This document shows positions 31,216 to 42,919 of a stretch of DNA of 64,000 nt, one piece after another. How positions within the stretch are numbered: position 1 is the stretch's first letter; each line of letters begins with the position of its first letter. Origin of the DNA: Meconema thalassinum. Its lineage: Eukaryota > Arthropoda > Insecta > Orthoptera > Tettigoniidae. The DNA lies in contig OX336388.2 of NCBI GenBank assembly GCA_946902985.2, positions 1,212,944,609-1,213,008,608 of the forward strand. The letters run 5' to 3'. The position numbers and the translations under genes were made by a program. The notes under the pieces are model-generated. The model had not been told where the DNA came from. It worked only from the letters and a program-made list of their open reading frames with translations, and did no database searches.

Positions 31216-33111
31216 TATATGAACGCATACAGGATTTTGTTGGAACGCGCGTCGTCACTCATTTGTTACATCTACTCGTGCGCTACCAATATTGTAAAAT
31301 GAATTTACCAAGTTGAACACCTTCCCTGCCATGTACACAACAACTCATCAAAGTTTCATCGGAATCGGATGAATGACATATGAACGCTTAAGTGATTTTC
31401 TTTAAACGATTCGCGTGCCGTCACTCATTTGTTGAATCTACTCATGCGAAACCTATTGTTAAATAGATTTACTAAGCCTGAAACCATCTCTGGCGTGTAC
31501 TCAATGATTCACCAAGGTTTGATCGCAATCGGATGAATGATATATGACCGCATACGGGACATTGTGGAAACGATTCGCGCGTCGTCGCTCATTTGTTGAA
31601 TCTACTCGTGCGATACTTATTAAAAACTGGATTTACTTAGACAGAAATATTTCCTGGAGTGTACACAACAATTCACCAAAGTTTCATCGCAATCGGATAA
31701 ATGGTATATGGACGCATACGGTACTTTGTTGAAATGATTCACGTGCCGTCACTCATTTGTTGAATCTACTCGTGCGCTACCTATTGTAAAATGGATTTAT
31801 TAAGCCAGAAACCTTCCGTAGGGTGTACACAACATCTCACCCAAGTTTCATCGTAATCGGACGAATGGTATTTGAACGCATACGGGACCTTATTGAAACG
31901 CTTCGCGCGTCTACTCGTGCGAAACCTCCTGTGAAATGGATTTACTAAGTTAGAAACCCTCACGTAAGTGTACACAACATCTCACCCAAGTTTCATTGCA
32001 ATCGGATGAATGGTATATGAAAGCATACGGGACTGTGATTAAAAGTTCGCGCGTCGTTGCTCATTTGTTGAATCTACTCGTGAGCTACCTATTGTAAAAT
32101 GGATTTACTAAGTTAGAAACCCTCACGTAAGTGTACACAACATCTCACCCAAGTTTCATCGCTATCGGACGAATGGTATTTGAACGCATACGGGACTTTG
32201 TTGAAACGCTTCGCACGCCACCGCTCATTTGTTGAATCTACTCGTGCGCAACCTCCTGTGAAATGGATTACTGAGTTAGAAGCCTTCACTTAAGTGTACA
32301 CAACAACTCATCAAATTTTCATCTCAATCTATGAATGGAATATAAACTTATTCGGGATTTTGTTGAAACGCTTCGCGCGTCGTCATTCATTTGTTGAATC
32401 TAGTCCTGCCCTACCTAATGTGAAATTGATTTACTAAGCCAGAAGCCTTCCCTGGAGTGTACACAACATCTCACGCAAGTTTCATCGCTATCGGACGAAT
32501 GGTATTTGAACGCATACGGGACCTTTTTGAAACGCTTAGCGCGTCGTCGCTCATTTGTTGAATCTATTCGTGCGCTATCTATTGTAAAATGGATTTACTA
32601 AGCCAAACACCTTCCCTGGAGCTCCCTCAAGATATCACCCAAATTTCATGACAATCGGATGAATGGTATATGAACGCATACGGGACTTTGAAACGCTCTA
32701 ACGTGCAGAGACAAACAGTAGAATTCGACATCACTGCCACCTTTGGTATAAAACACAACTTTTCGCCACGGGCGGAGTGTATGTAATGGCGGTAGTTGCA
32801 CAGGTTGCGACCAGGTGGCTCTACGTGCAGAGACACACAGTCCAAAAGGATCACATTTCACTAAGGCTAGCGGTTTCCATGACTGTTTATGACTGTATAT
32901 TTATTGTAGTTCTAAATTTGTGTGTAAATTGTGGATCTAAAATTCTAAAATTCCACCTATCTGGTCAAATTGTGAATCTAAACCATTCATGGGCCCACCC
33001 TAACATTCATACAAAATTTCATCAAAATCGGCCCAGGCGTGTAGGAGGAGTTCAGTCACATACACACGTGCCTAAGAATTATATATACAAAATGATAAAG
33101 GTATTCCATAA

Positions 33112-33150
33112 AGACCCCTCCCCTCCCCTCCCCTCCCCTCACCCCACTCC
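33112..33150. repeat. (CCCCT)n microsatellite
   Basis: Five or six CCCCT-type units next to the 5' end of Helitron copy B. Confidence 0.8.
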
Positions 33151-33224
33151 CACCACCACCCGATAGCCCACAGTACCGGGACCTCTTTGTTTACAAATCA
33201 AGCACTGCCTAAATCTATATTCGA

Positions 33225-33485
33225 CGTCAACAGATTCCTTTTCTGTAGAAATGCTTTCCTTGCCTGAGTCAACCTACATTTTATATCCTTTGCTTAGTCC
33301 ATCACTGGTTATTTTGCTTCCTAAGTAACAGAAGTCTCCTACTTAATTTAGCTTTTCACCTGCCAATTTGATGTCCATAGAGGTTTCTGATTTATTTTGG
33401 CTGCATTCCAATACTTTTCTTTTACATTTATTGATTTTCATCATGACTTCTTTCCTCAAGACTGAGTCCATACCATTCATTCGGC
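33225..33485 (-). pseudogene. Non-LTR reverse transcriptase fragment
   Basis: Minus strand reads MMKINKCKRKVLECSQNK, then SMDIKLAGEKLN, a stop, then VGDFCYLGSKITSDG. This matches the segment KTKVM..., DF.YLGS.IT in LINE reverse transcriptases, just C-terminal to the catalytic YADD region. It is a short, dead copy with two in-frame stops. Confidence 0.75.
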
Positions 33486-34320
33486 TAAATGGGTGGTTAA
33501 CATAATCTCTGCAAATATACCATCAACGATGGGTACAACAGCATCTAGTACGGTATATGATAATAGTTATTTCAATTAAATGCGTGCGCTACTAAAAGAC
33601 TGTCAAGTCAATCCAATGAGCCAGAGTTCCGCACGCTCCATCTCTACTACCGAGACACCAAGCTGTCAAATTTGTGTTGGATAAGTGCTGGCTGGCTGTC
33701 AGCAGGGCTCCCGTGGTTTCCTGCTGTCCATCCCATATATAAGGTCGAGGAGAAGGGGAAACAGTGCTATAGAATACCCAGGTCACGTTCCAAACTCTGA
33801 TTTGTCAACGCGTGAGAATTTGCTGGTTGGACGTCAAAGAGAATCTCAGGTCGAGAAGTCAGACTCTTCAAAGATGTTCTCATTCCTTCCCACTCTCACC
33901 CCGATATTCTGCTCAGGTCCGCTAAACAAGAGGGAAGGAGACGATCTAATAGACGTGTTTGCTTGTTAAGGAAACCGCAGTCAGTTGTTTGTCTCATGAC
34001 GTTGTAATCGGTTCCTTAAGTTGACTAGTGTCTGCCATCCAATTAGTTGACCCTTCCTTGACATCACGACAGACCATCTAACAGCACTCTAAGGCGATTT
34101 TCTCCTTCGTGGTTTCACTCTCAAAGTGACAACTACCCTATGGCTTTTAAGTTATTTGGTATTTAAATCATGGCCAGTATGAACCCATGAAAGACCATCG
34201 TACAGAGATGGTAAGGAAGCTGCGCAAGCAAGTTTGCAATAAACAGTAACTGAAATTGTACTCATATAGGCCTATATTGTAAAAATGTTCACCCATATAC
34301 TCGTAGACATCGATTTATAC
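33486..34320. other. Unassigned stretch
   Basis: No supported gene or repeat copy. A 94-codon open frame at 33685-33969 has no recognisable motif. Confidence 0.45.
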
Positions 34321-34324
34321 GCCT

Positions 34325-34610
34325 GAGCAGGCTACCTCATGGTGTAGCAAATAGGGTTCTTGACTATCTCCGTGAGGTAGAACTGAGATGAGGAGGGTTC
34401 GATTTCCACATCAGTTATCCTAGAAGTGATTTTCCGTGGTTTCCCCACTTCTACTCCAGGAACATTCAGGGATGGTTCCTACTCTAACACCACGGCCGTC
34501 TCCTTCCTTATCCTATCTTCCATCCCCCAATTTACAAATACACACGCTAGTACAACCAACACAATAATACAGGTTATCACACAAAACTTTACACACACAA
34601 CTGGGGATGA
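34325..34610 (+). mobile_element. Dimeric-family SINE, second head and body
   Basis: B box GGTTCGATTTCC (34397-34408). The body follows with 'gattttccgtggtttccccac', 'caccacggccgtctcctt' and 'ttatcacacaaaactttacacac'. The first head is weak or missing. Confidence 0.7.
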
Positions 34611-34619
34611 TGACATGCC

Positions 34620-35207
34620 AATAGCCCGGACAACTGCTTACTTGGGTCTAATTGAGGAAGGTTCAGGAAAGTACTGATGCCCATTCTCCCAGAGGTGTGC
34701 AAATTATAAGACTCAAATATCGAATTTAAATCATTACAGTTTTTTACTCAAAATAATTTTATTTTATGCTTATTACCCTACTTAGTATTGTTTTCACCCC
34801 TGTGTACTTACAACGTTGCCCTAAGTAATTGCAGTTGTAAATCTTCGAAATTGGAGATTCTGAGGGACTCCTGAGCTGGGTCTGTTTTTCTATTTATTTT
34901 TGTTCATTGAATTTGGATTGTATCCTCTAAATCGCGTGATTTTAATGCAATGTCTATGAATCTTTGAATAGTTCAAGAATGAACAATAGATAATAAAAGA
35001 CTTCCAATATCTCTGGCCTAAATTCACATGAAAAGTTGAATAAAGTTATCAAAACAAAACGTGTGGCATTCTGCATTAACAAGGAAACATACTTTAGTGT
35101 AAACTGTAAACAATTAGTTAACTGTCAATTTTTTTCAAAAGTGTTATTAAGGCTATTGATTAAACTTTTGAAATAATTTCAGCGCCGTGCAAAACAGTTT
35201 TACTCTA
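34620..35207. other. Unassigned AT-rich stretch
   Basis: No supported gene or repeat copy. Confidence 0.45.
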
Positions 35208-36715
35208 CTAGCTATACCCGGCATGCGTTGCAATGCCAATCAAAGACAGAAAGTAAGATACAAAAAAATTACGAACCTTACAGTAGTCGCATATGATGTG
35301 TGCAGTAACATCTGACATAGAAGAAACCTCACGTGAAATTGTTGATACACCGGTATTTTATACTATTATTGGCACAAATACTAATCTGTTATAAAAGGGA
35401 GTGTTTTACAGATATTGTAGTTTATAATACGGAACTCATTTTATTAGATGATTTGTAGCTCCCACCAGCACTAGCCTAAATAAAGAATACGGTATGGATC
35501 AACTAGATTAATAGACGTGACACCGCTCTTAAACTTAAATTCCTTATAAACAGGTTCTCTTGATTCACAGACAAACACGTAATTTCATGTGGATTCTGTT
35601 AAAATGAGTCATATTGACATGATAAATATCGATTAAAATGATAATCTGGTAGCAAAGATATCTACCCCGTCCGGGATTCGAAACCGAGATCTCTAGATTC
35701 ACAGTCATAGGCGCTAATCCCACGGCTATTTCGACTACGCAAATATTGTGCAAAAGATGGCGGCTTATTTCCACATTTCAATAATACTGCATTACGGAAT
35801 TAAGTTTCATTTATATTGCTTGTTTCGATAATGTTCCTGCGTGAAATTGAGTTTTAATTGCCTTATGAATAGGCCCTCTTGTGAGTAAAGAGAATGTATT
35901 CAACAATAGTTCATGAAGGCTTGCTCAATTCTCGTATAACCACAACGATTATATTATATTGATGACTGCATTACCGTTATGTGGGTTAATATTTGAATAG
36001 CCATTGTGCAGAAACATAATATCGGCAATGCCGACTACTTACAATGTTTGATATTAAGGCATTGTACCATTTAAATACTGATACGAAGACTTCGAACATG
36101 TACCATGTGCTTTGTTTCAATCACTTGACACCAGAGTTCGCATGAGCGTTTACCGTTCAGTATGTCATACACATTCCACATGGTCGATAGTACGTCATTG
36201 TTTCTCATACTACTGCCAGCTGGATCTTACAACTGCCAGCCGGAACGATCGATCGAGTTGGCAGTGCGTCTTACACTTCCGTTCGATCCACAACTGCCAG
36301 CTAGCACACTTCCGTTCGAGCACACTTCCGTCCATTTTTCTAAATCCCTCCCACAAAAATATCCAGCAACCGAGTGGAAAGATGTTACACATCAAAAAAT
36401 AATAATGAACCCCCGGCCGAAAACCTTGGCGTGAATAGACATCGATACCATAATTATTATACGGGGGCTGCTGACAGTTTCCTCATGTCACTTTGCGATG
36501 AATCAGCAAGCTATTCTCACACCTTGCATTGCGGTGTCATAAGTATACAGATTGTGCAATGTGTTACATAAATAATTTGTAGCCAGAAACCTTCCCTGGA
36601 GTGCACACAACAACTCACCCAAATTTCATCGTAATCGGATTAATGGCACTTGAACGCATAGGGGACATACAAACAGACATACATACAGACAGACAAACTA
36701 TCTCGTAACATTGAT
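35208..36715 (-). mobile_element. Helitron-like element, GGCAT-stem variant
   Basis: On the minus strand it ends with a GGCAT/ATGCC hairpin (35220-35237), then CTAG (35208-35211), then T. The far end (36575-36665) holds one ~150-bp-type unit ('gaaaccttccctggagtg', 'aaatttcatcgtaatcgg', 'gaacgcatag'). The middle is non-repetitive and includes a tRNA-like insert. It shares its terminus with the element ending at 57287. Confidence 0.65.
35645..35755 (-). mobile_element. tRNA-like SINE or decayed tRNA sequence
   Basis: Minus strand has 'gggattagcgcctatgac' followed by B box GGTTTCGAATCC (about 35675-35686) at tRNA-like spacing. No confident cloverleaf could be drawn, so it is treated as a repeat rather than a tRNA gene. 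Confidence 0.45.
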
Positions 36716-36716
36716 T

Positions 36717-36721
<5 letters not shown>

Positions 36722-36785
<64 letters not shown>

Positions 36786-36832
36786 TATAGATAGATAGAT
36801 AGATAGATAGGTAGATAGATAGATAGATTAAG
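36722..36832. repeat. Compound (AT)n(AG)n(GATA)n microsatellite
   Basis: (AT)n at 36722-36746, (AG)n at about 36747-36780, then GATA units with one GGTA to 36832. Confidence 0.95.
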
Positions 36833-37460
36833 TCACAAAACGTACAAAGTAAATGTTAGAAAACGTCCATCGATTCTAATAATTTGCACACCTCTGTAAG
36901 TGGGGAAATAGACTATGACTTCTAGACAGCTCATTATGTAGCGTCTCCTGTTCCCCGTCAGGATCTATTGTGATTGCTCGTGACAGTGCAGCGTCAAAGC
37001 TTGCTTGGCGCTCATTGATTCATTAACGTAATTTCCCATGTGTTCTTAGTAGCCTCGTAAATAAGGTACGGTAGTTAAAAAACGTGGGGGACTCCGCTTC
37101 TGAAGATCCCGTGCCATTCATCTTGTGAGGAGCCCGCCTCGATTGATTCTTAAGGGTAATCTTGTAGATTGGAATAAACACACAGAGAGAAACTCGTTAA
37201 TTACTAAACCCTAATGAAGTAGTTCCACTCTCACTGCTTTCAGCGGCGGAGATAAGATAAACAACCTCAATAAGATACGAATTGAAAGGAAAAACCAAAT
37301 AGAAATCCCTTTTAAATGTCTCCAGAGTAAGCGAACAAATTTATTACGCCAGAACTTTGGTTCTTATTTTCGAAAAGTTCACTGTCAATCGAGAAGGACC
37401 AGACTTTTTTTTATATACAGGGCAATGTATTTAAATAAAAATAAGGTAAGTTTTCTTTTT
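36833..37460. other. Unassigned stretch
   Basis: No supported gene or repeat copy. Confidence 0.45.
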
Positions 37461-37860
37461 TGTTGTTGTTGTTTCATTTGAGGGGGTTGGGCATCGTGGT
37501 CATTCAGCCCCGTGGACTAGGATGTGCAGATGTGTGTGTGTGTGTGTGTGGGGGGGGGTGTTTGTCTGACGACCCGAGTTATTGTTATGGCTATATTAAT
37601 GTTTGTATTTGTTATTGAGGTGAGGATTGGGAAGGAGGCGGTCGTCACCTAGAGTTAGGAACCATCCCAGCATTTGTCTGGAGTAAAAATGAGGAACCAT
37701 AGAAGTCACTTCCGAGATGGCTGACGGGGAAATCGATCCCACCTCTTCTCAGTTTTGCCTCACGGGGCAGTGTACCCCATTCCTGCTCTCAGAGCAGAAT
37801 TAAACTTCTTGGCACTGCCGGAAATCAAACCCGGACCTCTGGGGGGGATAGCCAAGCGTG
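37461..37860 (-). mobile_element. Dimeric tRNA-like SINE, near full length
   Basis: Starts on the plus strand with the tail TTGTTGTTGTTTCATTTGAG, then the outer body, a (GT)n run (37532-37549) and 'aggaaccatcccagcatttg'. Minus-strand B-box regions near 37730 (GGGATCGATTTCC) and 37823 (GGGTTTGATTTCC) complete the dimer. Confidence 0.75.
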
Positions 37861-37984
37861 TTAAGCTTTCTATCTAAATATTGTATTCTTTTGCGTCAGG
37901 ATGAGGTAAATAATAGTCAAATACTGCACACACTCAATTTTATTTTTGTCTGTTAGTTATAACTTACTTGACTCGTTTCTACTG

Positions 37985-38264
37985 GAACATAGGGCCTGTG
38001 TGAAACGCTTCCATTGTGATCGTTGACTAGCCATGCTTTAACTTCCTTCGAGGACTTCATCATTTCAAATGTTTCTTCCTCTACAGTCCTCCTCCATGTC
38101 TTCCTTGGACGAACACTTCTCTGTGCACCTTACAGGTTCCATTCCAAACTTCTTTGTCTTATTAATCCTACTGGCTTTCTCAAAATATACCTAGCCATTT
38201 CCATTTTCTCCTCTTAAATGTCGTCGTGATTGGAAGTTTATTAGTAGTTTTCCAAAAATCTTCA
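37985..38264 (-). pseudogene. LINE reverse transcriptase C-terminal end, distal part
   Basis: Minus strand reads EDFWKTTNKLPIT, KRRKWKWLG, then after a stop-rich stretch VRPRKTWRRTVEEETFEMM. This matches the extreme C-terminus of LINE proteins (patterns RW.GHI and R.GRP..TWRR...E). It is continuous in frame with 39866-40290 once the intervening Helitron is removed. Confidence 0.75.
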
Positions 38265-38378
38265 TCTCTATATATATAAAAATGAAAGTTTGTCTGTTTT
38301 TTCTGAATTTCCCCGAAAATATGCGATATTTGCGCGTTTCAGACTGTTTTATGAAGGATGCGCGCAAAAATATTTTTT

Positions 38379-38419
<41 letters not shown>

Positions 38420-39865
38420 ATGTGGACAATTCTTTGTGTCCTTATAACTCGAGAACGGCTGAGTGGATCAACGTAAAATTTGATACAGATATCCATCAGA
38501 GGCACCACACTAATCATTGATGTAACTCTTCTCCGTACCTCTCATAAAAGGGGCCCTAACCCCTTAAAATACATGATGAAATAGGCGTAGAAGGGTGAAA
38601 CAAAGCTCATTTTCAGCCCCTCAATGTGAGAAACGAAACTCGCCCTAAAGGGTCCCCAAAAACACATTTTAAGGCCCTAAAACCAACAGTTTTTGAGATA
38701 TTCCCAAAAAACTAATTTCACCTAATAAATTAATGAAAGAATGCTGGCCGGTAACCATGGCAACTGAATCTCAGAGGTCCATCTATTTCTGTAAGATGCA
38801 ATGCAATTCCATTTATTACATTACTGTGAAGGTTTGCAAACGGCAATAAGGTTATAACGGATCCAAATTAAGCTGAAATATTCATCAATACATAAAATGC
38901 GCTTAAGGGGTCAAGGGGTACTCTAGAATTTTTTAACGTGATTTACACGTGCGGGTATGGTACGGAAGGTCTATTATATCCCTATCCCTATATTGTTATA
39001 TTATTATTATTACTATTCTTTTAATTATTATCATTATTAAGGCGTACAAAGACGAGACAAAGCTCATTTTCAAACCCTTGGTGTCAGAAACAAAACTCGG
39101 GGCTCCTCAAGAGCCGTAAAGAGTCCCCGAAAACTATATTTTAAGGCTCTAAAGCCAACAGTTTCTTAGATATTCCCAGAAAACTAATTTCATTTAATAA
39201 ACTAAAGAAGGAATGCAAGCCACTAACCATGACAACAGTATCTCAAGAGGTGGCATCCAACTTTCCATCTATTTCTGGAATAAGTAATGCCACTCCATTT
39301 ATTACATTTCTCTGAAAGGTTGCAAATGGCTATAAGGTTATCACGAAACCAACTAAAACTGTAAAATTCATCAATGCGCTTAAGGAGTTCAAGGAGTACC
39401 CTAGATTTTTTTTCACACGACTTACACGTGTGATATGTCGTACAGAAGGTCTATTATATATCCAAACAGCAACATTATTTTCAAATATTCCTGATTTGAA
39501 ATAGTAGACTGTTTTTTGCTGATTTTAGGAATTTGGGCCATTGGAGGCTAAAAAAAACTGAATTTTCATGCACCACAAGCTTTTTTAATTTATAAAAGGG
39601 GTCTTCCTGTAGTTTGGCACTTGACACAACGGTTAGGCTCAGTTCGTATGTGACGTGTATTGCGATTCGTCTACGAGGTTTTCAATTTTATTTTCACGCC
39701 AGGAAGAACACGTTAGGTAAATTTAGTTTGAGAGCACATTTTAATTAATCATTTTTCTTTGCCAACAAACAGGTTCCAAGCCCCTAAACATTGCAACAGT
39801 AGCTCAATTGATAACATCTGGTTATTAATTCCGAAGACCGTTCGAAGAATGGGTACTTCTGCTAG
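38265..39865 (+). mobile_element. Non-autonomous Helitron, exact ends
   Basis: Begins TCTCTATATATATAAAAATG after an A (38264). Ends with a GAAG/CTTC hairpin (39844-39859), TG, then CTAG (39862-39865) before a T (39866). Length is 1,601 bp, with no target duplication and no coding. The interior has a (TGTC)n block (about 38381-38415) and two related halves of roughly 480 bp, each with 'gagatattccca' or 'tagatattcccagaaaact'. It splits a LINE reading frame in phase, which fixes the ends independently of the family model. Two further copies lie at 54056 and 54751. Confidence 0.9.
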
Positions 39866-40290
39866 TTGGATATAATTTCAGGTCTTCTGATGTTTATGAC
39901 GTGTTATTGGCAACGATGCATACATGTTTGCAAGGGATTACTGATATTTTGTGTAACCTTCCTTGTTTCAGAAGCATACAGAAGAACTGATTGAACATTT
40001 GTAATGACAATTCTTATTTTCGTCTTATTTGAGATGCTGTTCTTCCAAACTGTATACAGCTGCATGGAGGTTCAATTTGCTTTCCTAATTCTGGTTTTCA
40101 CATCTTCCTCTGCCCTCCTTCTCTTGTCACTTTACTTTCCAAGTGGATGAATGCTTCAACTTCTTCAATCTCTTCCCCAGCCAAAAATAACTTTCCATCA
40201 CTTTTAAAATTTACTCTCATATCCTTTGTCTTTGTAACATTCTGTTTGTTATGAGCTCGCGTCAAAACTACTGGAGCGAATAGCATGAAA
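39866..40290 (-). pseudogene. LINE reverse transcriptase, proximal part
   Basis: Minus strand reads KTKDMRVNFKSDGKLFLAG, EEIEEVEAFIHLESKVTREG, then in shifted frames the IRIVITN, LYASET and TQNISNPLQT blocks, and finally RPEIISN at the Helitron junction. These follow the LINE order KTKVM..., F.YLGS, LYGSETW. Several frameshifts and stops mean it is dead. Confidence 0.75.
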
Positions 40291-40314
40291 ATTCTTACCC
40301 CTTAAAACAAAACT

Positions 40315-40490
40315 GGCTGGCTGCGTGGCGTAGCGGTAAAGTTCTCGCTTACTGTGCCTAAGGTTGTGGAATCGAAACCCGACGCAGTCAGTTGACATCT
40401 GAGGGTGCTTAAATGCGAAGGAACCTTGTCAGTAGAACCTCTTCGGGGCAAAATTCCTGCACCCCGGTGTCTCTGAAGCACACAGCATTA
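40315..40490 (+). mobile_element. tRNA-derived SINE
   Basis: Head 'ggctgcgtggcgtagcgg' with B box GTGGAATCGAAACCC (40366-40380). The body follows with 'cctcttcggggcaaaattcc' and 'ggtgtctctgaag'. The body end recurs at 45304-45395. Confidence 0.7.
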
Positions 40491-41940
40491 TTTAATTGTT
40501 ATTAGAGATAGGCCACAATTATTTACGTACCTACTGGTATGTAATTCATAGAAATGGGGGATTAAGAAGAAGCCTCAAAAACCAGCAGTGGGGCAATTGC
40601 GCAATATGTCATGACAAGGCCAGGTGGTACAAGATCTTGGTGACTCACTTGCTACCGCTAGTTTGCAAATATTGCAAGGTGAGAAGAATACCTTCCTGAC
40701 AAGGATATGTCACAGCACAGTACTAATGTATATGTCTCAATCAAGCATGTAAGAAGTCGCCAGGCATTTATAACTCAGTTTGCACGGAATATGGAGTAAG
40801 CCAATACGCACTCTGTGTCTACGGGAGAGAGACGTACGATCCGTCTATTCTCCACCTTTTCACTTGCTACGACATTCTCCAGCATTTACTGTAAGTCTAC
40901 GAAACTCAACGTTGAACAACCACCATTTAATATCTCTTTAGATCAGTGGTATTCAACCTTATCAACCTGGCTCCCCCCTTTGCAAACCCAAATCTTTTAA
41001 TTTTATTTTATTTATTTATTGATCCATTTATTTTTGGTTTTTACGAAGGTCGTAATTTGATCTACATTCTTAGAACATATATGTACAACAATGGAATGAC
41101 AGATTGTTCAGCGAATGTGCGACAAAGGAGTTGGAGTAGGAAGAGAGATTACTTTTTTTCATGATGGCCAGTAACAAAATCCGGTCTCAGATATTTAAAT
41201 AAATGAGAACGTTTTGAGCTTTGACTTTCTGCCCCCCTCCTCGCACGCTGTCATGCCCTCTATGTTGGGAATCACTACTTTATATCCATAGGAATTTCAC
41301 GTCCACAATGTACGTAAAACAATTGACCCGCATATCAAACAACGACGAAATAGGAGTGAAATATTGTTTAAATTTCCATTATATGGGATATTTTATATGC
41401 ATCAAATGCTGATGTGTTCTCATTTGATACCAATTGAGTGCAATAAATTCCAGTCCACTCAAGATTCGTTATGGTAGCAACAATAACACAGTCAGACAGC
41501 TGTTGAGCTACATGTTGCATCCCTGTAAGACATGATCCCGCCCCCAATAGGGAGGAGGAAATCACGAGAAATGCAATTTGGGTTGCACGCGACGCGAGAA
41601 GCCGCATGCCAGCCACCCAGCTAATATAATGGGATTGTAAGGGACGAGACGAAGAGAGAAGAGAAAAATCCAATAAGTACCCCCTTGTTCCTCGATCGGG
41701 GTGTACTGGTATGCACCTTCAATCTTCTGTCTTCATACCCTACCCCTCTCTCATCTCATCTTCCGAGTTAAATCAGCAAAGTTACTTATTCAGCGTTAGC
41801 TAACCAATTCTGCCAATTTCCTGCCTCTGTCTTCTTCTCTCTTTCACGTACACACACAAACTTATCAACACACTTGCAGTGTTCTAGCTTCCCTCTGATA
41901 AACTGAATACCGCTTTCACTAGAGTCTCCTCCAGTTAGCA
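40491..41940. other. Unassigned stretch
   Basis: Several open frames of 60-100 codons without motifs. Nothing recognised on either strand. This is one of the longer stretches where unique sequence may lie. Confidence 0.4.
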
Positions 41941-42005
41941 TGTAATTCCTAATATTTTTCTGTTTTTGTCAGTGTCATTGTCGTTGGCATAGTCGTCATT
42001 GTTTT

Positions 42006-42451
42006 CGTTATCTTTATCTTTATCTTTATCTTTATCTTTATCTTTAACTTTATCGTTATCGTTATCGTTATCGTTATCGTTATCGTTATCTTTATCTTTA
42101 TCTTTATCTTTATCTTTACCTTTACCTTTACCTTTACCTTTACCTTTACCTTTACCTTTACCTTTACCTTTACCTTTACCTTTACCTTTACCTTTACTTT
42201 TACCTTTACCTTTACCTTTATCGTTATCGTGTTCTTTATCTTTATCGTTATCGTCATCGTCATCGTTATCGTCATCGTCATCGTCATCGTTATCTCCATC
42301 TCCATCTCCATCTCCATCTCCATCTCCATCTCCATCTCCATCTCCGTCTCCGTCTCCGTCTCCGTCTCCGTCTCCGTCGCTGTCGCTGTCGTTGTCGTTG
42401 TCGTTGTCGCTGTCGTTGTCGTTGTCGTTGTCGTTGTCTTTGTCTTTGTCT

Positions 42452-42528
<77 letters not shown>

Positions 42529-42811
42529 TTTGTCTTTGTCTTTGTCTTTGTCTTTGTCTTTGTCTTTGTCTTTGTCGTTATCGTTATCGTTATCGTTATC
42601 GTTATCGTTGTCTTTGTCTTTGTCTTTGTCGTTATCGTTATCGTTATCGTTATCGTTACCGTTATCTTTGTCTTTGTCTTTGTCTTTGGCTTTGTCTTTG
42701 TCTTTGGCTTTGTCGTTATCGTTATCCTTATCGTTATCGTTATCGTTATCATTATCGTTATCGTTATCGTAGTCTTTGTCTTTGTCTTTGTCTTTGTCTT
42801 TGTCTTTGTCT

Positions 42812-42860
<49 letters not shown>

Positions 42861-42897
42861 CGTCGTTGTCGTTGTCGCTGTCGTTATCTTTGTCGTT
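42006..42897. repeat. Block-structured hexanucleotide satellite
   Basis: About 148 tandem 6-mers in homogeneous blocks, left to right: TTTATC, GTTATC, TTTATC, TTTACC, mixed GTCATC/GTTATC, CCATCT, CCGTCT, GTTGTC, TTTGTC, GTTGTC, TTTGTC, GTTATC, TTTGTC, GTTATC, TTTGTC, GTTATC, TTTGTC, GTTGTC. All keep period 6. Long open frames on both strands (for example minus strand, alternating Asp with Lys, Asn or Gly) follow from the lack of stop codons in these units and are not credited as genes. Confidence 0.95.
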
Positions 42898-42919
42898 AAT
42901 TCTACTGTTGATGATGATG

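Larger units (their letters stand above)
29385..33090 (-). mobile_element. Helitron-like element of ~150-bp repeats, copy B
   Basis: Same architecture as copy A: hairpin GGCAG/CTGCC at 29396-29413, then CTTG on the minus strand (29385-29388). Repeat units run to about 32690, and the same non-repetitive 5' part covers about 32695-33085. Tc1 copy 3 (29751-31215) is inserted in one unit. Without it the element is about 2.24 kb, close to copy A. Its 3' end directly meets the 5' end of copy A. Confidence 0.7.

Noticed and set aside
26944..33090. Regular ~150-bp repeats as a possible CRISPR-like array
   Set aside because: Units are long, have no alternating unique spacers, occur in eukaryotic-looking DNA and end in Helitron-type hairpins. 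No cas-like gene is present.
35645..35755. Possible functional tRNA gene
   Set aside because: B box and approximate spacing are present, but a convincing cloverleaf with matching acceptor stem could not be drawn. The many B boxes in the window belong to SINEs.
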